64,000 nucleotides of DNA, taken from CBDDFV01 sp965227335. Its GTDB lineage: Bacteria > Planctomycetota > Phycisphaerae > Phycisphaerales > SM1A02. Location of the stretch: the NCBI GenBank assembly GCA_965227335.1, contig CBDDFV010000002.1:248001-312000 (forward strand), written 5' to 3'. Every line of letters begins with the position of its first letter. The stretch's first letter is position 1. The notes under the pieces are model-generated. The model was given only the letters and a program-made list of their open reading frames with translations. It was not told the DNA's origin and made no database searches. Shown in pieces: positions 16,193 through 24,735 of this stretch. The translations under genes were made by a program, and so were the position numbers.

Positions 16193-17260
16193 TCAGCGTG
16201 GCGGGCCGGTCTCGTTCAAGGCGACAGCCTCAGCCCACGACCGAATGATGTACTCAGCGAGGAATCCGGTGACGTCTTTCTGTTGCCGCCACCAGACGAC
16301 GACGTCCGCCCCACAGTGGGCGAAGACACGCACCGCCTGCTGCATCTCCACGACATGGATCGGGTCGCCCCGATACGGCTGCGTTCCACCATCGTGGTAG
16401 ACGTCCATGAAGAACACGAGGACTTGGCGATCGCCGGCAAGCTCTCTCGCCCTGTCCAGCGTGATGAACGCAGTGCCAGCGTTCCACTTCGCCTGCTCGC
16501 CGCCGTGCAGATCGTCGCGGTAGAACCGATAGAGCGAAACCGTCAGGCTTTCGCATCGGTCGATGACCGGCATCAGGTTCGTGATCCACGCCTCCCAGGG
16601 ATCCGCGATGCCGCCGGGCCCCGGCATCCACCGCGGAGGAATGGCGTACATCGACCACGACGCCGCGGGGCGCAATGAGTCAGCCAAGTCAAGTGCGGCG
16701 ATCATCTGGGCGCGGGCGGCGTCGGACTCGGGGCTGGGCGGGCCGCGCGCGAGGTCGTATGCCTTGCCCTCCCAATCGAGCACCGCTTCGCCGGCGAAGT
16801 CTTCGGGGATCACCTTCAGGATCTTCGCCTCAAGCAGATCGGCGTTGAGCACCGCATCGTCCTCGGGGTCGATGTCGGCCTGGTAGATCACGTGGACCCT
16901 CGAGAACTTCGCCTCTTGGGCGAGCTCGCGAGTACGCGCAGGCCATTCGACCGTCGTGGCGAGTCCGCAGATCTGCGGACCAGCGGGCAGCCTGGTGCAC
17001 TCCTCGGCGATCACGGCCGCCAGACTCAGGATGTTCGCCTTGTCCTGTTCGAGCTTGGCGATCCACGCGTCACGCGCGGCGACCTGCGCCTTGAGTGTCT
17101 CTGTCGCCTCGTCGACCTGGTCGAACGCTCCGGTGGTCTGCGCCGGATCAACAGTCACCGGCGGGCCCAAGTCCGATGCGACGTTGATCATGCCCGCGCT
17201 GACGGAAGCCAGGACAAGGCCAACAGACGACAGGAGGCCTGCGATCACTGCCAACCTCAC
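16193..17260 (-). CDS. Exported TIM-barrel-like glycoside hydrolase candidate (possible lysin)
   Basis: The protein has 355 residues from GTG 17260, overlapping the lipoprotein stop (GTGA). Residues 1-25 are a signal peptide or anchor (LAVIAGLLSSVGLVLASVSAG). A coiled coil at about 50-85 (EATETLKAQVAARDAWIAK) and a globular domain follow. That domain has barrel-like strands including EAVLDWEGKAYDL (Asp-Trp-Glu, as in the catalytic DxE of GH56 hyaluronidases), SWSMYAIPP, SLTVSLYRFYRD, QVLVFFMDVYHDG and ADVVVWWRQQKD. The enzyme call is inference from these motifs. Adjacent to a holin-like gene and lacking any other lysin nearby, it is the best endolysin candidate. Confidence 0.55.
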   Translation of the reverse strand: MRLAVIAGLLSSVGLVLASVSAGMINVASDLGPPVTVDPAQTTGAFDQVDEATETLKAQVAARDAWIAKLEQDKANILSLAAVIAEECTRLPAGPQICGLATTVEWPARTRELAQEAKFSRVHVIYQADIDPEDDAVLNADLLEAKILKVIPEDFAGEAVLDWEGKAYDLARGPPSPESDAARAQMIAALDLADSLRPAASWSMYAIPPRWMPGPGGIADPWEAWITNLMPVIDRCESLTVSLYRFYRDDLHGGEQAKWNAGTAFITLDRARELAGDRQVLVFFMDVYHDGGTQPYRGDPIHVVEMQQAVRVFAHCGADVVVWWRQQKDVTGFLAEYIIRSWAEAVALNETGPPR

Positions 17261-17928
17261 GCGTCACCTCCTTCGACCGGCTCAACGACCTCCCCGCCGC
17301 CGATGTCGATCGGGATGGACGGAGCGACCACCGTGGCGATCGCCTCGGCCAGTGACGCACCAGTGTCCATCGCCTTCTCGATCGCGGCGAGCTGGTCTTC
17401 GCTCAGCTGCTGCTGCAACTCCGCCCAGGTGACGACGCCCTCGTTGTCCGCCTGGATGATCTTCTCACGGTCGCCGGCGGTGAAGTCCTCGATCGTGACG
17501 TGCTCGGTCAGCGGTGGCGGGAAGGCGCCGATCAGCGCCAGCGCTTCGTCCGCTCCGATGCCGGCGGCAACCAGGTCGCTGAACGACACCGGGAGCGGCC
17601 CGTACTGCTTCCACTCAATCAGACCCGCGTTCGCGTTGGCGATGGAGTGAAAGCCCATCGTGCGATCGTCGGTCGCCATGAACCCGATGGATCCAGGAAC
17701 AGCCGACTGCACGCGGCCGTCGGCAGTCTCGAACAGGTTGGGCGCACCGTCGTTGGTCTGCACCGTCATGCCAGACGGGTGGATCACTGTCTGGTTGCTC
17801 GATGCGGCGCCCGACGTGCTGATCGTCTCGGCGTCAGTTGATTGGGAGGCCACACATCCGCTGATCACGATGACGCACATCGCCAGTGCGATTGCGCGCA
17901 GCACGGCAAAGCTCTTCGCGTTGTTCAC
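17257..17928 (-). CDS. Phage-encoded lipoprotein
   Basis: The protein has 223 residues. A signal peptide ends in the lipobox VISGC (Cys about residue 26), so the mature protein should be lipid-anchored. Translation starts at GTG 17928, preceded by the repeated GTTGTAGGAGAC element. The body has a beta-rich middle (GSIGFMATDDRTMGFHSIAN) and a helical C-terminal region with LSEDQLAAIEKAMDTGASLAE. No family was recognised. Phage lipoproteins act in exclusion of other phages or as spanin-like lysis factors. The position next to the hydrolase and holin genes supports a lysis-module or envelope role. Confidence 0.7.
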   Translation of the reverse strand: MNNAKSFAVLRAIALAMCVIVISGCVASQSTDAETISTSGAASSNQTVIHPSGMTVQTNDGAPNLFETADGRVQSAVPGSIGFMATDDRTMGFHSIANANAGLIEWKQYGPLPVSFSDLVAAGIGADEALALIGAFPPPLTEHVTIEDFTAGDREKIIQADNEGVVTWAELQQQLSEDQLAAIEKAMDTGASLAEAIATVVAPSIPIDIGGGEVVEPVEGGDA

Positions 17929-17934
17929 TGCCCA

Positions 17935-17950
17935 GTCTCCTACAACGGGG
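17935..17950 (-). repeat. Repeated 16-bp leader element, copy 2
   Basis: Identical to the element at 13194-13209 (minus strand CCCCGTTGTAGGAGAC). It ends 6 bp upstream of the GTG start of the lipoprotein gene. A shortened version of the core also precedes 22363, and two more cores lie upstream of 30733. Confidence 0.7.
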
Positions 17951-18002
17951 GCACTCGATTGTCGGGATCAGCGGGCGCTGAACCCATGCACTTCCGCCCG
18001 GA

Positions 18003-18644
18003 CTATACCCCGGGTTCGGTCTCCTGATCCGGTAACGCTCCAGAATTTGGACCGACTGAACCATCCAATCGCGCGACTTCGATCAATCGCCACACCACGA
18101 TGAGCACGCCCGGCTCAACGCCGTCGGCGTAATGCTTCGACGCTTCCTGCGCCACGATCTGTGAGTCGTCGTCCCACAGAATGCCCTTAAGTGCATCCTC
18201 GGTGGAGCGAACGTACTTCGTCGTGTCGGTGCGCTTCGTCGGCCACGGCTGCCAGTTCGGCGATCGCAGATGCGCGTTGCGCCCGGTGCGGAAGTGGTTC
18301 GCGGGTCGGGGCAGGAAGAACTTCATGCCGAGCTTGAGGGGACCAACGTACGCCGGGCCGCAGTAGACCTCACGTGTCTGCTCGGCGACCTGGCGTTTCC
18401 ACTTCGCGTTGCCCTTGGCATCGTCGATCATGCGTCCGACGGGCCAGCCGTACACGCGACCACCGCGATACGAGAGCGACTTGATGACGAGCGACTTGTC
18501 GCCGCGTCGCGTCGGGATCCACGTCTTCGACCCACCCGGACGAGGCAGGCCGTAGACGCGGACGCGAGCCACCATGCTCTGCTTCATCTCGCCCGGGACG
18601 ACGGGACGCGGCCGGATGTCGAGGAGCATGGGGTCACTCTTCAT
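18003..18644 (-). CDS. RusA-type Holliday junction resolvase
   Basis: The protein has 213 residues from ATG 18644. The first 120 contain a positively charged region (SMVARVRVYGLPRPGGSK, AKWKRQVAEQTREVY). The family signature is at the end: TKYVRSTEDALKGILWDDDSQIV, with the acidic residues (ED, DDD) that bind metal in RusA-like enzymes, and the preceding hydrophobic strand. RusA dimers cut four-way junctions to clear branched DNA before packaging. It is longer than the usual 120-150 residues, with extra N-terminal and middle sequence. It overlaps the primase-helicase stop by 11 bp. Confidence 0.8.
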   Translation of the reverse strand: MKSDPMLLDIRPRPVVPGEMKQSMVARVRVYGLPRPGGSKTWIPTRRGDKSLVIKSLSYRGGRVYGWPVGRMIDDAKGNAKWKRQVAEQTREVYCGPAYVGPLKLGMKFFLPRPANHFRTGRNAHLRSPNWQPWPTKRTDTTKYVRSTEDALKGILWDDDSQIVAQEASKHYADGVEPGVLIVVWRLIEVARLDGSVGPNSGALPDQETEPGV

Positions 18645-20391
18645 CGTTGAGCTCCTCGATGATGGCACCCTGCTCGACGAACGCGAGCGTCTGGTCGAAC
18701 GAGAACGCGTAGAGCCTGCGCACAGATCCGCCGTGGCGTTGCTTGAGCACGCGGAGTTTCCGGTTGTACTCGACGGTCTCGGTCGCGATCGTGCCCGAGA
18801 CGTATGCCCGCTGTTTCTCAGCGAAGGCCTGCATCCAGACCGCACAGTCCACGAAGCGGGAGTAGGCGGAGCCGCCGGCGAGCTGCTCGAGGCTGACCAC
18901 GCCCTTACCGCCGAGCTTCGGGTGCGTGACCAGGATCAGCGAACACTCGTTCCGCTCGACGATGCTCCTGGCCTGCTCGATGAAATCCTCGTCAGCTTCC
19001 CAGCGCGGGCCCCGCACCTTCGCCATCGTGATCGGGTCGACGACGATAACCCGTGCGCCATCAGACGCGCGGTTGTCAATCCATTCCGCCAGCTTCGGCA
19101 ACTCGAGCCGGTCGCCGGTGTAGAACGACTTCCCGATCGACGAGATGGTGTCTCGATGCAGGGCCATCGCCTCGTCGACCTCGACCGGGTTCTGCTCGCA
19201 CCACACCTCATCGGTCAGCCGGCCGTTCCCGCTCAGGATCGCCAGGAGCCGCGCGGTGTGAACGTGCCGTTTGCCCTCGAACGCGTAGAACGCGAACGGG
19301 ACGTTCGACGCGTGCCAGTACAACGCGGCGTTGAGCATCATCAGCGACTTGCCGTCGCCGGGGTCGCCGGCCCACATCGTGATCGTCTCGGGTTTGAGCC
19401 ACCGCGAGTTCGCATCGAGCGCGCGCCATGGACTCGGCGCGTGCCTCAGCTCGCCGGCCTTCACGCGCTCGAGCCGCCGATGCAGCTCGTCGCCCGCCGA
19501 GTCGCCGATCGCCTTCGCGAGCACTCGGTCGACTTCCCGCCGGCGAACCTCGGGGCCGAACATCGCGATGAAGTCGGACGCATCGGCCTTCTCCGGCAGG
19601 CCGAGCGACGCCGCGTTGATGTACGCGACGTCCGGCGGATTCGCGATGGCGGCAAGGGCCTTGGTGACGTTCTCCCGGTACTGCTCGCCGGCATCGTCGT
19701 TGTCCGGCCAGATGATGACGGACTTCCCGGCGAGCGGCGTCCAGTCGGTTTTGTCGACGCTGTTCGCGGCGCCGGGCGACGTCGTCGCGACGATGCCGAC
19801 GCCGAGCAGGCTATGCACGTCCTTCTCACCTTCGACGACGACCACGCGATCAGACCGCGCGACCCGGGTTCGGTTGTACAGCGGCAGAATCCCCTCGGGC
19901 CCCTTGGGCGCCCACCCCTCGGACCTCGGCGACACCTGGCGAAACGTCTTCCCGTCGTTCGTTCTGAATCGACCGACGACGAGCTCGACGCTCCGTGTTT
20001 CGGGATGGGTGTATTCGTACGTGCCGACGAGCTCGGCGCCCTCGTCGCGCAGAACGAACTCGAACATGCGCAGCGCCGCCTCGGCGCTCGGGTACGTCTT
20101 CTCCTGTTTCTTCGGCGCCGGACTCTCGGCCCGCAGTTCTTTCAGAACCTCGGCCGATGTCATGCCTCGCGACTCCGCAATCACATCGAAGACGTCGCCC
20201 CGGACTCCGCACGTCGGCGTGTAGCAGCGGAATCGCCATGCTCCGTCGTCGCCCTGGCGGATGTAACCACTCGGCGAGTTGTCGTCGTGGAACGGGCATT
20301 TGAGCGTGTTGCCGCGGATCTCGGTCGCGCCGGCATCCTGCAACGCTCGCACGAGATCGTCTCGCGACTGACGCCTGGCCTCAACGTCCAT
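18634..20391 (-). CDS. Primase-helicase (CHC2 zinc finger, TOPRIM, RecA-like helicase)
   Basis: The protein has 585 residues. Residues 28-65 form a CHC2-type zinc finger (C32, H35, C56, C61). A TOPRIM domain follows at about 180-240, with VVVVEGEKD (E187) and the acidic PDNDDAG at 229-235. The C-terminal half is a RecA-fold helicase with Walker A GDPGDGKS at 342-349, a Walker B region VIVVDPITMAKV near 445 and the DnaB-like EQLAGGSAYSRF motif. The architecture matches T7 gp4-style replicative proteins that make primers and unwind DNA. It is flanked by a replication-initiation-type protein and a resolvase. Length is normal for the class. Confidence 0.9.
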   Translation of the reverse strand: MDVEARRQSRDDLVRALQDAGATEIRGNTLKCPFHDDNSPSGYIRQGDDGAWRFRCYTPTCGVRGDVFDVIAESRGMTSAEVLKELRAESPAPKKQEKTYPSAEAALRMFEFVLRDEGAELVGTYEYTHPETRSVELVVGRFRTNDGKTFRQVSPRSEGWAPKGPEGILPLYNRTRVARSDRVVVVEGEKDVHSLLGVGIVATTSPGAANSVDKTDWTPLAGKSVIIWPDNDDAGEQYRENVTKALAAIANPPDVAYINAASLGLPEKADASDFIAMFGPEVRRREVDRVLAKAIGDSAGDELHRRLERVKAGELRHAPSPWRALDANSRWLKPETITMWAGDPGDGKSLMMLNAALYWHASNVPFAFYAFEGKRHVHTARLLAILSGNGRLTDEVWCEQNPVEVDEAMALHRDTISSIGKSFYTGDRLELPKLAEWIDNRASDGARVIVVDPITMAKVRGPRWEADEDFIEQARSIVERNECSLILVTHPKLGGKGVVSLEQLAGGSAYSRFVDCAVWMQAFAEKQRAYVSGTIATETVEYNRKLRVLKQRHGGSVRRLYAFSFDQTLAFVEQGAIIEELNDEE

Positions 20392-21595
20392 GCTCGACCC
20401 CCGTCGCGAGATGCTGCGCCACCAGCGCCGCCGCGCGCACCGGCTGCCCGTTGAAGTCCTCGAAGTACCGCGGCGCGTTCTCGACCAGCACCGGCTCGCC
20501 GTCGTCGTCCACGAGCATCACGTTCGTGCCGTCGGGGACGCCGTCGGGCGCGCCGGGCAACGGTTGGGCCTTCGCCCACTGCTCGGGCGGGTACCGCAGC
20601 CACATGGCCTGGACTTCGTCGGGAAGCAGGCCCCAGAGTTCTTCGCCGGTTGGTGGCGGCGGCGGGGCGCACGCGTCGTCGTCGAACCGACGCTGGTTCA
20701 GCCAGGTCGAAGCATGCGGTGTGAACTGCGCGGCGTCTGGCTCATCGGCGACGGCCGCCTTGCGGATCTCGGCGTACGCCCTGGTCCGCCGGCGGAGCCA
20801 GCGGTGCGGGTCGTCGACGCCACGCTCCCGCAGCTCGTCGATCGACTTGGCGTACGACTCGGCTGCTCGGCCCTTGCCCTCCCGCCGGGGATACACCGCC
20901 CACCACCGCTCGAACTCCGGCGAGTAGCCGGCGGGCTTCCGGCGCCGCGGCTTGCGGTCGGGCTCGTCGCCGGCGGGCGGCTGGTCGTCGGGCTGGCGGT
21001 CGGGCTCGGCATCGCTGGAAGTCTGCCGTCCGGATCCGCCGGTGTCAACCGCGTCGTCGGATTTCTCGCTGGGGGGTGACGGCGAGCGCAGCGAGCCGGG
21101 GGGGTCTGTCGGCGCAGCCGACGGTCTCGGGCTCTTGGGCTCTTGGGCTCTTGGGCTCTTGGGCTCTTGGGTAGTTGGGGGGTGTAGTGCCGACTCAGTT
21201 GCGCACTGAGTCCCCGACTGTGTTGCCAACTCAGTAGCCGACACAGTGCCGTACTGTGTTTCGCCTGAATGAGTCATGGCATGGCGTCGGCCGAGCACAC
21301 CTTTGACCCAGCGCGGTGCATGCTTCTCCCAATTATGGATGACCAATCTGTGCTGCGGATCTTCGTCGAGCCAACCCGTTTCCACGAGCGCGGCGATGAG
21401 GTCGTCGGCGTCGCCGGGGTAGCCGATCATGGCCGCGATGTCCTCATTCGATAGCCGTCCGATGTCGCCCGCCAGAGCGTTGTGTTGAGCGACGTTCCAA
21501 ATCATCTCCAGCACGCCGGCCACCATGCACTCGGGCTGACCGAGCCGCCGCATCAGTCGCCGAAACTTCGCCTTCTGAGGGGTGTCTTTCTTCAT
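20381..21595 (-). CDS. Phage replication protein (winged helix plus C-terminal Rep-type domain)
   Basis: The protein has 404 residues. Residues 1-110 look like a winged-helix replication protein (QPECMVAGVLEMIWNVAQHNA, LSNEDIAAMIGYPGD, GWLDEDPQHRLVIHNWEKHA). A linker of about 110 residues is Pro/Ser/Lys-rich and contains an 8-residue repeat (QEPKSPRA). The C-terminal part has the pattern WAVYPRREGKGRAAESYAKSI ... TPHASTWLNQRRF, common in phage replication initiators that load the helicase. Placed next to the primase-helicase gene. The linker is encoded in part by an octanucleotide repeat at 21131-21170. Confidence 0.75.
   Translation of the reverse strand: MKKDTPQKAKFRRLMRRLGQPECMVAGVLEMIWNVAQHNALAGDIGRLSNEDIAAMIGYPGDADDLIAALVETGWLDEDPQHRLVIHNWEKHAPRWVKGVLGRRHAMTHSGETQYGTVSATELATQSGTQCATESALHPPTTQEPKSPRAQEPKSPRPSAAPTDPPGSLRSPSPPSEKSDDAVDTGGSGRQTSSDAEPDRQPDDQPPAGDEPDRKPRRRKPAGYSPEFERWWAVYPRREGKGRAAESYAKSIDELRERGVDDPHRWLRRRTRAYAEIRKAAVADEPDAAQFTPHASTWLNQRRFDDDACAPPPPPTGEELWGLLPDEVQAMWLRYPPEQWAKAQPLPGAPDGVPDGTNVMLVDDDGEPVLVENAPRYFEDFNGQPVRAAALVAQHLATGVEHGR
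21131..21170. repeat. Five tandem copies of an 8-bp unit (GCTCTTGG)
   Basis: Five perfect head-to-tail GCTCTTGG units on the plus strand lie in the linker of the replication protein gene. Because 8 is not a multiple of 3, three units are read as eight codons (the QEPKSPRA peptide repeat). Loss or gain of one unit would shift the frame. Confidence 0.95.
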
Positions 21596-21664
21596 TCTGC
21601 ATGCCGTCCAATGGCGTTGGGGGAGTGAAGCAAGGGGCCCCGAAGGGCCCCACAGATCAGCAGA

Positions 21665-22363
21665 TCACGCGGCCTGCATCGCCATCTCGTTCGCCAGTTG
21701 CTGGATCGCCTCAGCGACGATCTCGGCCGACCTGGCGCCGATACCGGTGATGTTTTCCAGCGGCTCCGTGCGGCTCAGCACGTTGCCCACCGTCTGCACC
21801 TGGTTCGCCGTCAGCGTGTTCGCGAGCGTCTCGGAGATTCCCTCCAGCTTCGACAGCTTCCGTTGTCGGAAGCCGCGGTCGTTCGCCAGGAACTCGGGGA
21901 TCTGGATGCCGTGATCGAACGGCAGCGACGCTGTGTCGCCCACGGACGGAACCTCGCCCTCGCCAGGATCGCTCTCGTCGTCGCTCTCGGCTTCCGTGGA
22001 CTTCCCGAAGCCCTGCGCCTCCCCAAGACGCTCGGCCTTCACGAGGACGCCCTCGAAGACCAGGGCGCGAAGGTGTTCGAGGTCGGTGTCGTTCACGCCG
22101 AACGTCATCCGGATGCTGAACTCGTCTTCGCCCGCGCGGAAGCCCTTCACGTCGGCGACGGAGCGCAACGGCTCCCCATCCATCCCCAGCGTGTCGGACC
22201 GCTCGATGTTGACGGCGAGTCTCGAGTCCGCGAACAGGCCGTCCGCCTCATCCAGATCGAACGAGTCCGACCGCGACACCTTCATCGACATCGCGACCGT
22301 GCGCTTGCCGATCGAGAGTCCGCTCGTCTTCGCACTGAACGTCTTCTTCTTGATACTCGTCAT
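21665..22363 (-). CDS. Phage protein with C-terminal helix-hairpin-helix
   Basis: The protein has 232 residues. The N-terminal 110 alternate strands (TVAMSMKVSRSDSFDLDE, EDEFSIRMTFGVND). A linker follows that is rich in Glu/Asp/Ser (TEAESDDESDPGEGE). The last 55 residues are helical and include GIGARSAEIVAEAIQQLAN, a helix-hairpin-helix-like repeat of the Rad51-N/polymerase X type that binds DNA non-specifically. It lies between RecT and the replication protein, so a DNA-metabolism role is likely, but the N-terminal domain matches no family known to me. A variant of the repeated GTTGTAGG leader precedes its ATG. Confidence 0.65.
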   Translation of the reverse strand: MTSIKKKTFSAKTSGLSIGKRTVAMSMKVSRSDSFDLDEADGLFADSRLAVNIERSDTLGMDGEPLRSVADVKGFRAGEDEFSIRMTFGVNDTDLEHLRALVFEGVLVKAERLGEAQGFGKSTEAESDDESDPGEGEVPSVGDTASLPFDHGIQIPEFLANDRGFRQRKLSKLEGISETLANTLTANQVQTVGNVLSRTEPLENITGIGARSAEIVAEAIQQLANEMAMQAA

Positions 22364-22431
22364 GTCCTACAACTCCATGAACTTGTGATTCTGCGGCGAC
22401 CTCGCCGCGTATTCGATTCCGTGAACTGGCT

Positions 22432-23553
22432 CTAGCCAGGCATGTGCGGCCGCCAGTCAACGCCGCTGTCGAGGTCCTCCGTGAACGCACCGCGGATGTT
22501 CGGGAGATCCAACGGCTCAAGCTCGTCGAGGTCCTCGGACTTGAGCCAGGCGAGCACCGCCGACCAGCACTCGCCCCGCGACGCCTTCGTCGCCTCCATG
22601 CACGAGTCGACCGCCTTACGTAGGAACGCCTGCGCATCGTCGTTGAGATTGCGAACTCGATTGGTCAGGCTCGACGGCGGGCCCTCAGCCGTTTCGCTCT
22701 CAGGTTTCGGCTCATCGTCAGCGGCAGCCAGGACCTCGTCGTCGTCCATCTCCGCAGCTGCAGCAGCCTTTGCGTTCTGACCGCCTGACGCTTTCGCCTG
22801 GCCCTTCTTCTTCGTCGACGCCTTCTTCTTCGAGCTCGTCTTCTTGGCCGGTTCATGAACCTCACCCGTCTCCATGTCGACGACCTCGCCTTGCGCGGAC
22901 TGGCGTTCGCCCTCATCGAGCGCAGCGTTGAGATCTTCGATCGCCTTCGGCTCCGGCGCGGACGCTTCGTTGCGCACACCGACACGCACGTCCTCTCGCT
23001 CGTCGGCCAGCTCCATCCCCATCAGGACCTCGGGGCAGTACCGACGCGCGAGGAACGCCGCCGACCGGTACGCGAACATCTGCTCGCGCATCGACGTCCA
23101 CTTCGGGTTCTTGTTCCACTGCTCCTTGACGACCATGTCCCAGGAGACGGTGGCCCGGACCTCCTTGCCACTCGGGTACGTCGCGACGGCCGTGCACGAC
23201 GTCGCCTCACCCTTGTCGTTGTGCTCGTACTCGAACTCGATGGGACCGTCGAAGGGGCCGCGCGTGTTCACGAGCGAGATGATGAACTTGCCAGAGAAGC
23301 CCGGCGTGCCCTTCACGATGTAGCAGTTCTGCATCACCGTCCATGCCGGCATCTGCAGACGATGCGCGAGGTCAACGGCAATGAGGCAGTTGGCCGGCTT
23401 GTTGCGGAAGGCGTCAGGCAGCAGGTCGGACTGCGCCAGCTCCTTCGCCTCGCGCATCATCATGTCGCGCACGTCGGAGCGCAACAGCAGTGCAGCAAGA
23501 TTGTCTGAGGCCGCAACCGCCGGCGGGCCTGTAGTTGTTGTGAGTGCGGTCAT
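22432..23553 (-). CDS. recT: RecT-family single-strand annealing protein
   Basis: The protein has 373 residues. The RecT core is at about 35-220: DAFRNKPANCLIAVDLAHRL, MPAWTVMQNCYIVKGTPGFSGKF, then WDMVVKEQWNKNPKW and the family-typical MREQMFAYRSAAFLARRY. The remaining 150 residues are a Lys/Ala/Glu-rich linker (KKTSSKKKASTKKKGQAK) and a C-terminal helical segment. RecT binds ssDNA and anneals complementary strands. A RecE-like nuclease gene lies 5 kb away at 28743-29570, and the two would form a RecET-type pair. The start overlaps the upstream stop (ATGA). Confidence 0.85.
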   Translation of the reverse strand: MTALTTTTGPPAVAASDNLAALLLRSDVRDMMMREAKELAQSDLLPDAFRNKPANCLIAVDLAHRLQMPAWTVMQNCYIVKGTPGFSGKFIISLVNTRGPFDGPIEFEYEHNDKGEATSCTAVATYPSGKEVRATVSWDMVVKEQWNKNPKWTSMREQMFAYRSAAFLARRYCPEVLMGMELADEREDVRVGVRNEASAPEPKAIEDLNAALDEGERQSAQGEVVDMETGEVHEPAKKTSSKKKASTKKKGQAKASGGQNAKAAAAAEMDDDEVLAAADDEPKPESETAEGPPSSLTNRVRNLNDDAQAFLRKAVDSCMEATKASRGECWSAVLAWLKSEDLDELEPLDLPNIRGAFTEDLDSGVDWRPHMPG

Positions 23554-24428
23554 GAGGGATGTTGCTCCTTTGTTGTCAGAACGGAATAATCGCCCGGATC
23601 CAGCGGCAGCTGGGCGGGCGGAGGTTGCTTGGGTCGTTCGGTGTGGATCTCGCGTGGGATGGGGCGGTGCGGCGCCTGCAGGGTGGGGTCAGTCAATCGC
23701 GGATCGCCCCCGTTCACGCGCGATCCGTTCAGCCACGGAATCGGCTGAACATCCGCAGGCAGGTAGAGGGGGTGCCTCGGCTGGTCTGCTTTGGTGCGAC
23801 CAAGGCAGTCAATCCGGCGTGCGCCAACGAGCCTCCGGAAGACGTAGCACCGATTCCGGTGATTCCCATGATTCCCCCATGCAGCGATGCTCGCCATGAT
23901 CTGCCGGCACGCGGCGTTGACCGCGGAGTCCCGCGGCCAGTCCTCGACTTGGAGGCCGGACACGCGGGCGTGGACGTCCAGGTCGATTTCCCGGATCTGC
24001 CTCACAAAGTCGTCCAGGCTGACCTCCCACGCCCGCAGCTTGATTAGGAGAGCGTTCGCGCCCTCGGGGCCCCATCGCTTTGGGGCGCGGCGGTTGACGC
24101 GTTCGGGGACGATGACCACCGACTCCTTGCCGAAGCCCAGAACGCCGCGCTCGATGTAAACCGCCTCGCCCTGGGCGTTGTCCGCGTCGTCGCCGAACAG
24201 GTCGCGGAGGGTGTTGGAGTTCGACTTGTTGAGCGGGAGCGGGCGGAGGATGTTGTTGTCCTCGTCGATGAACGTCACGCACCAGCCGTGGACCTCCTTC
24301 CGGGCCTGGCTGTCGTACATGGGCTCCTGCGTGAAGCAGTCGATGTACACCAGAATCCGGCGGCCTGCCGGCAGATCCGCCGGCAGCAGCCATCGCGACG
24401 GGAAGGCCTCTGAGAATTTGAACGGCAT
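23550..24428 (-). CDS. Phage protein of unknown function (recombination region)
   Basis: The protein has 292 residues from ATG 24428. The first half is a mixed alpha/beta domain (GRRILVYIDCFTQEPMYDS, KEVHGWCVTFIDEDNN), the middle has a basic stretch (VNRRAPKRWGPEGANALL), and the C-terminus is Pro/Arg-rich. The strand-rich opening with conserved Asp could suggest a nuclease or nucleotide-binding fold, but no motif is specific. It is translationally coupled to recT by an ATGA overlap, which suggests a role linked to recombination. No family was recognised. Confidence 0.6.
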   Translation of the reverse strand: MPFKFSEAFPSRWLLPADLPAGRRILVYIDCFTQEPMYDSQARKEVHGWCVTFIDEDNNILRPLPLNKSNSNTLRDLFGDDADNAQGEAVYIERGVLGFGKESVVIVPERVNRRAPKRWGPEGANALLIKLRAWEVSLDDFVRQIREIDLDVHARVSGLQVEDWPRDSAVNAACRQIMASIAAWGNHGNHRNRCYVFRRLVGARRIDCLGRTKADQPRHPLYLPADVQPIPWLNGSRVNGGDPRLTDPTLQAPHRPIPREIHTERPKQPPPAQLPLDPGDYSVLTTKEQHPS

Positions 24429-24432
24429 GGGT

Positions 24433-24735
24433 TTACAACTCCGGCAAGCTGCTCTCACTCAGGTCCGTCGAGCGTCCAGAGATCCAGTCGCGGACCGTTG
24501 CGGTCAGTAGTTCGGGGGGCGGCATTTCGCAGTATGGCTCGCACCTTTCCCCCTCTTTTTCCATCTTGGCGCACTCGCGATCGATAGCGTCCAGCATCTT
24601 GCACCGCCATTCGTAGTCGGCAAGGAGGGCGGCGAGGGCCTTCCAGTCGCCGTAAGTGAGGCCTTCTTGGTGCTTCACTCGTAGACCCAGCACTGCAATC
24701 ATCTCGGGCGTCGGCGGCTTCGGGTCAGTCGGCAT
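24433..24735 (-). CDS. Small helical phage protein
   Basis: One hundred residues, mostly helical and acidic (LTYGDWKALAALLADYEWR, LLTATVRDWISG), with an EGERCEPYCEM segment. The start overlaps the stop of the upstream gene by 11 bp and its end lies 4 bp before the next start. No signal, membrane segment or catalytic motif was seen. No family was recognised. Confidence 0.55.
   Translation of the reverse strand: MPTDPKPPTPEMIAVLGLRVKHQEGLTYGDWKALAALLADYEWRCKMLDAIDRECAKMEKEGERCEPYCEMPPPELLTATVRDWISGRSTDLSESSLPEL

Noticed and set aside
18574..20454. 626-codon plus-strand open frame
   Set aside because: It lies entirely opposite the primase-helicase, whose motifs are unmistakable on the minus strand.
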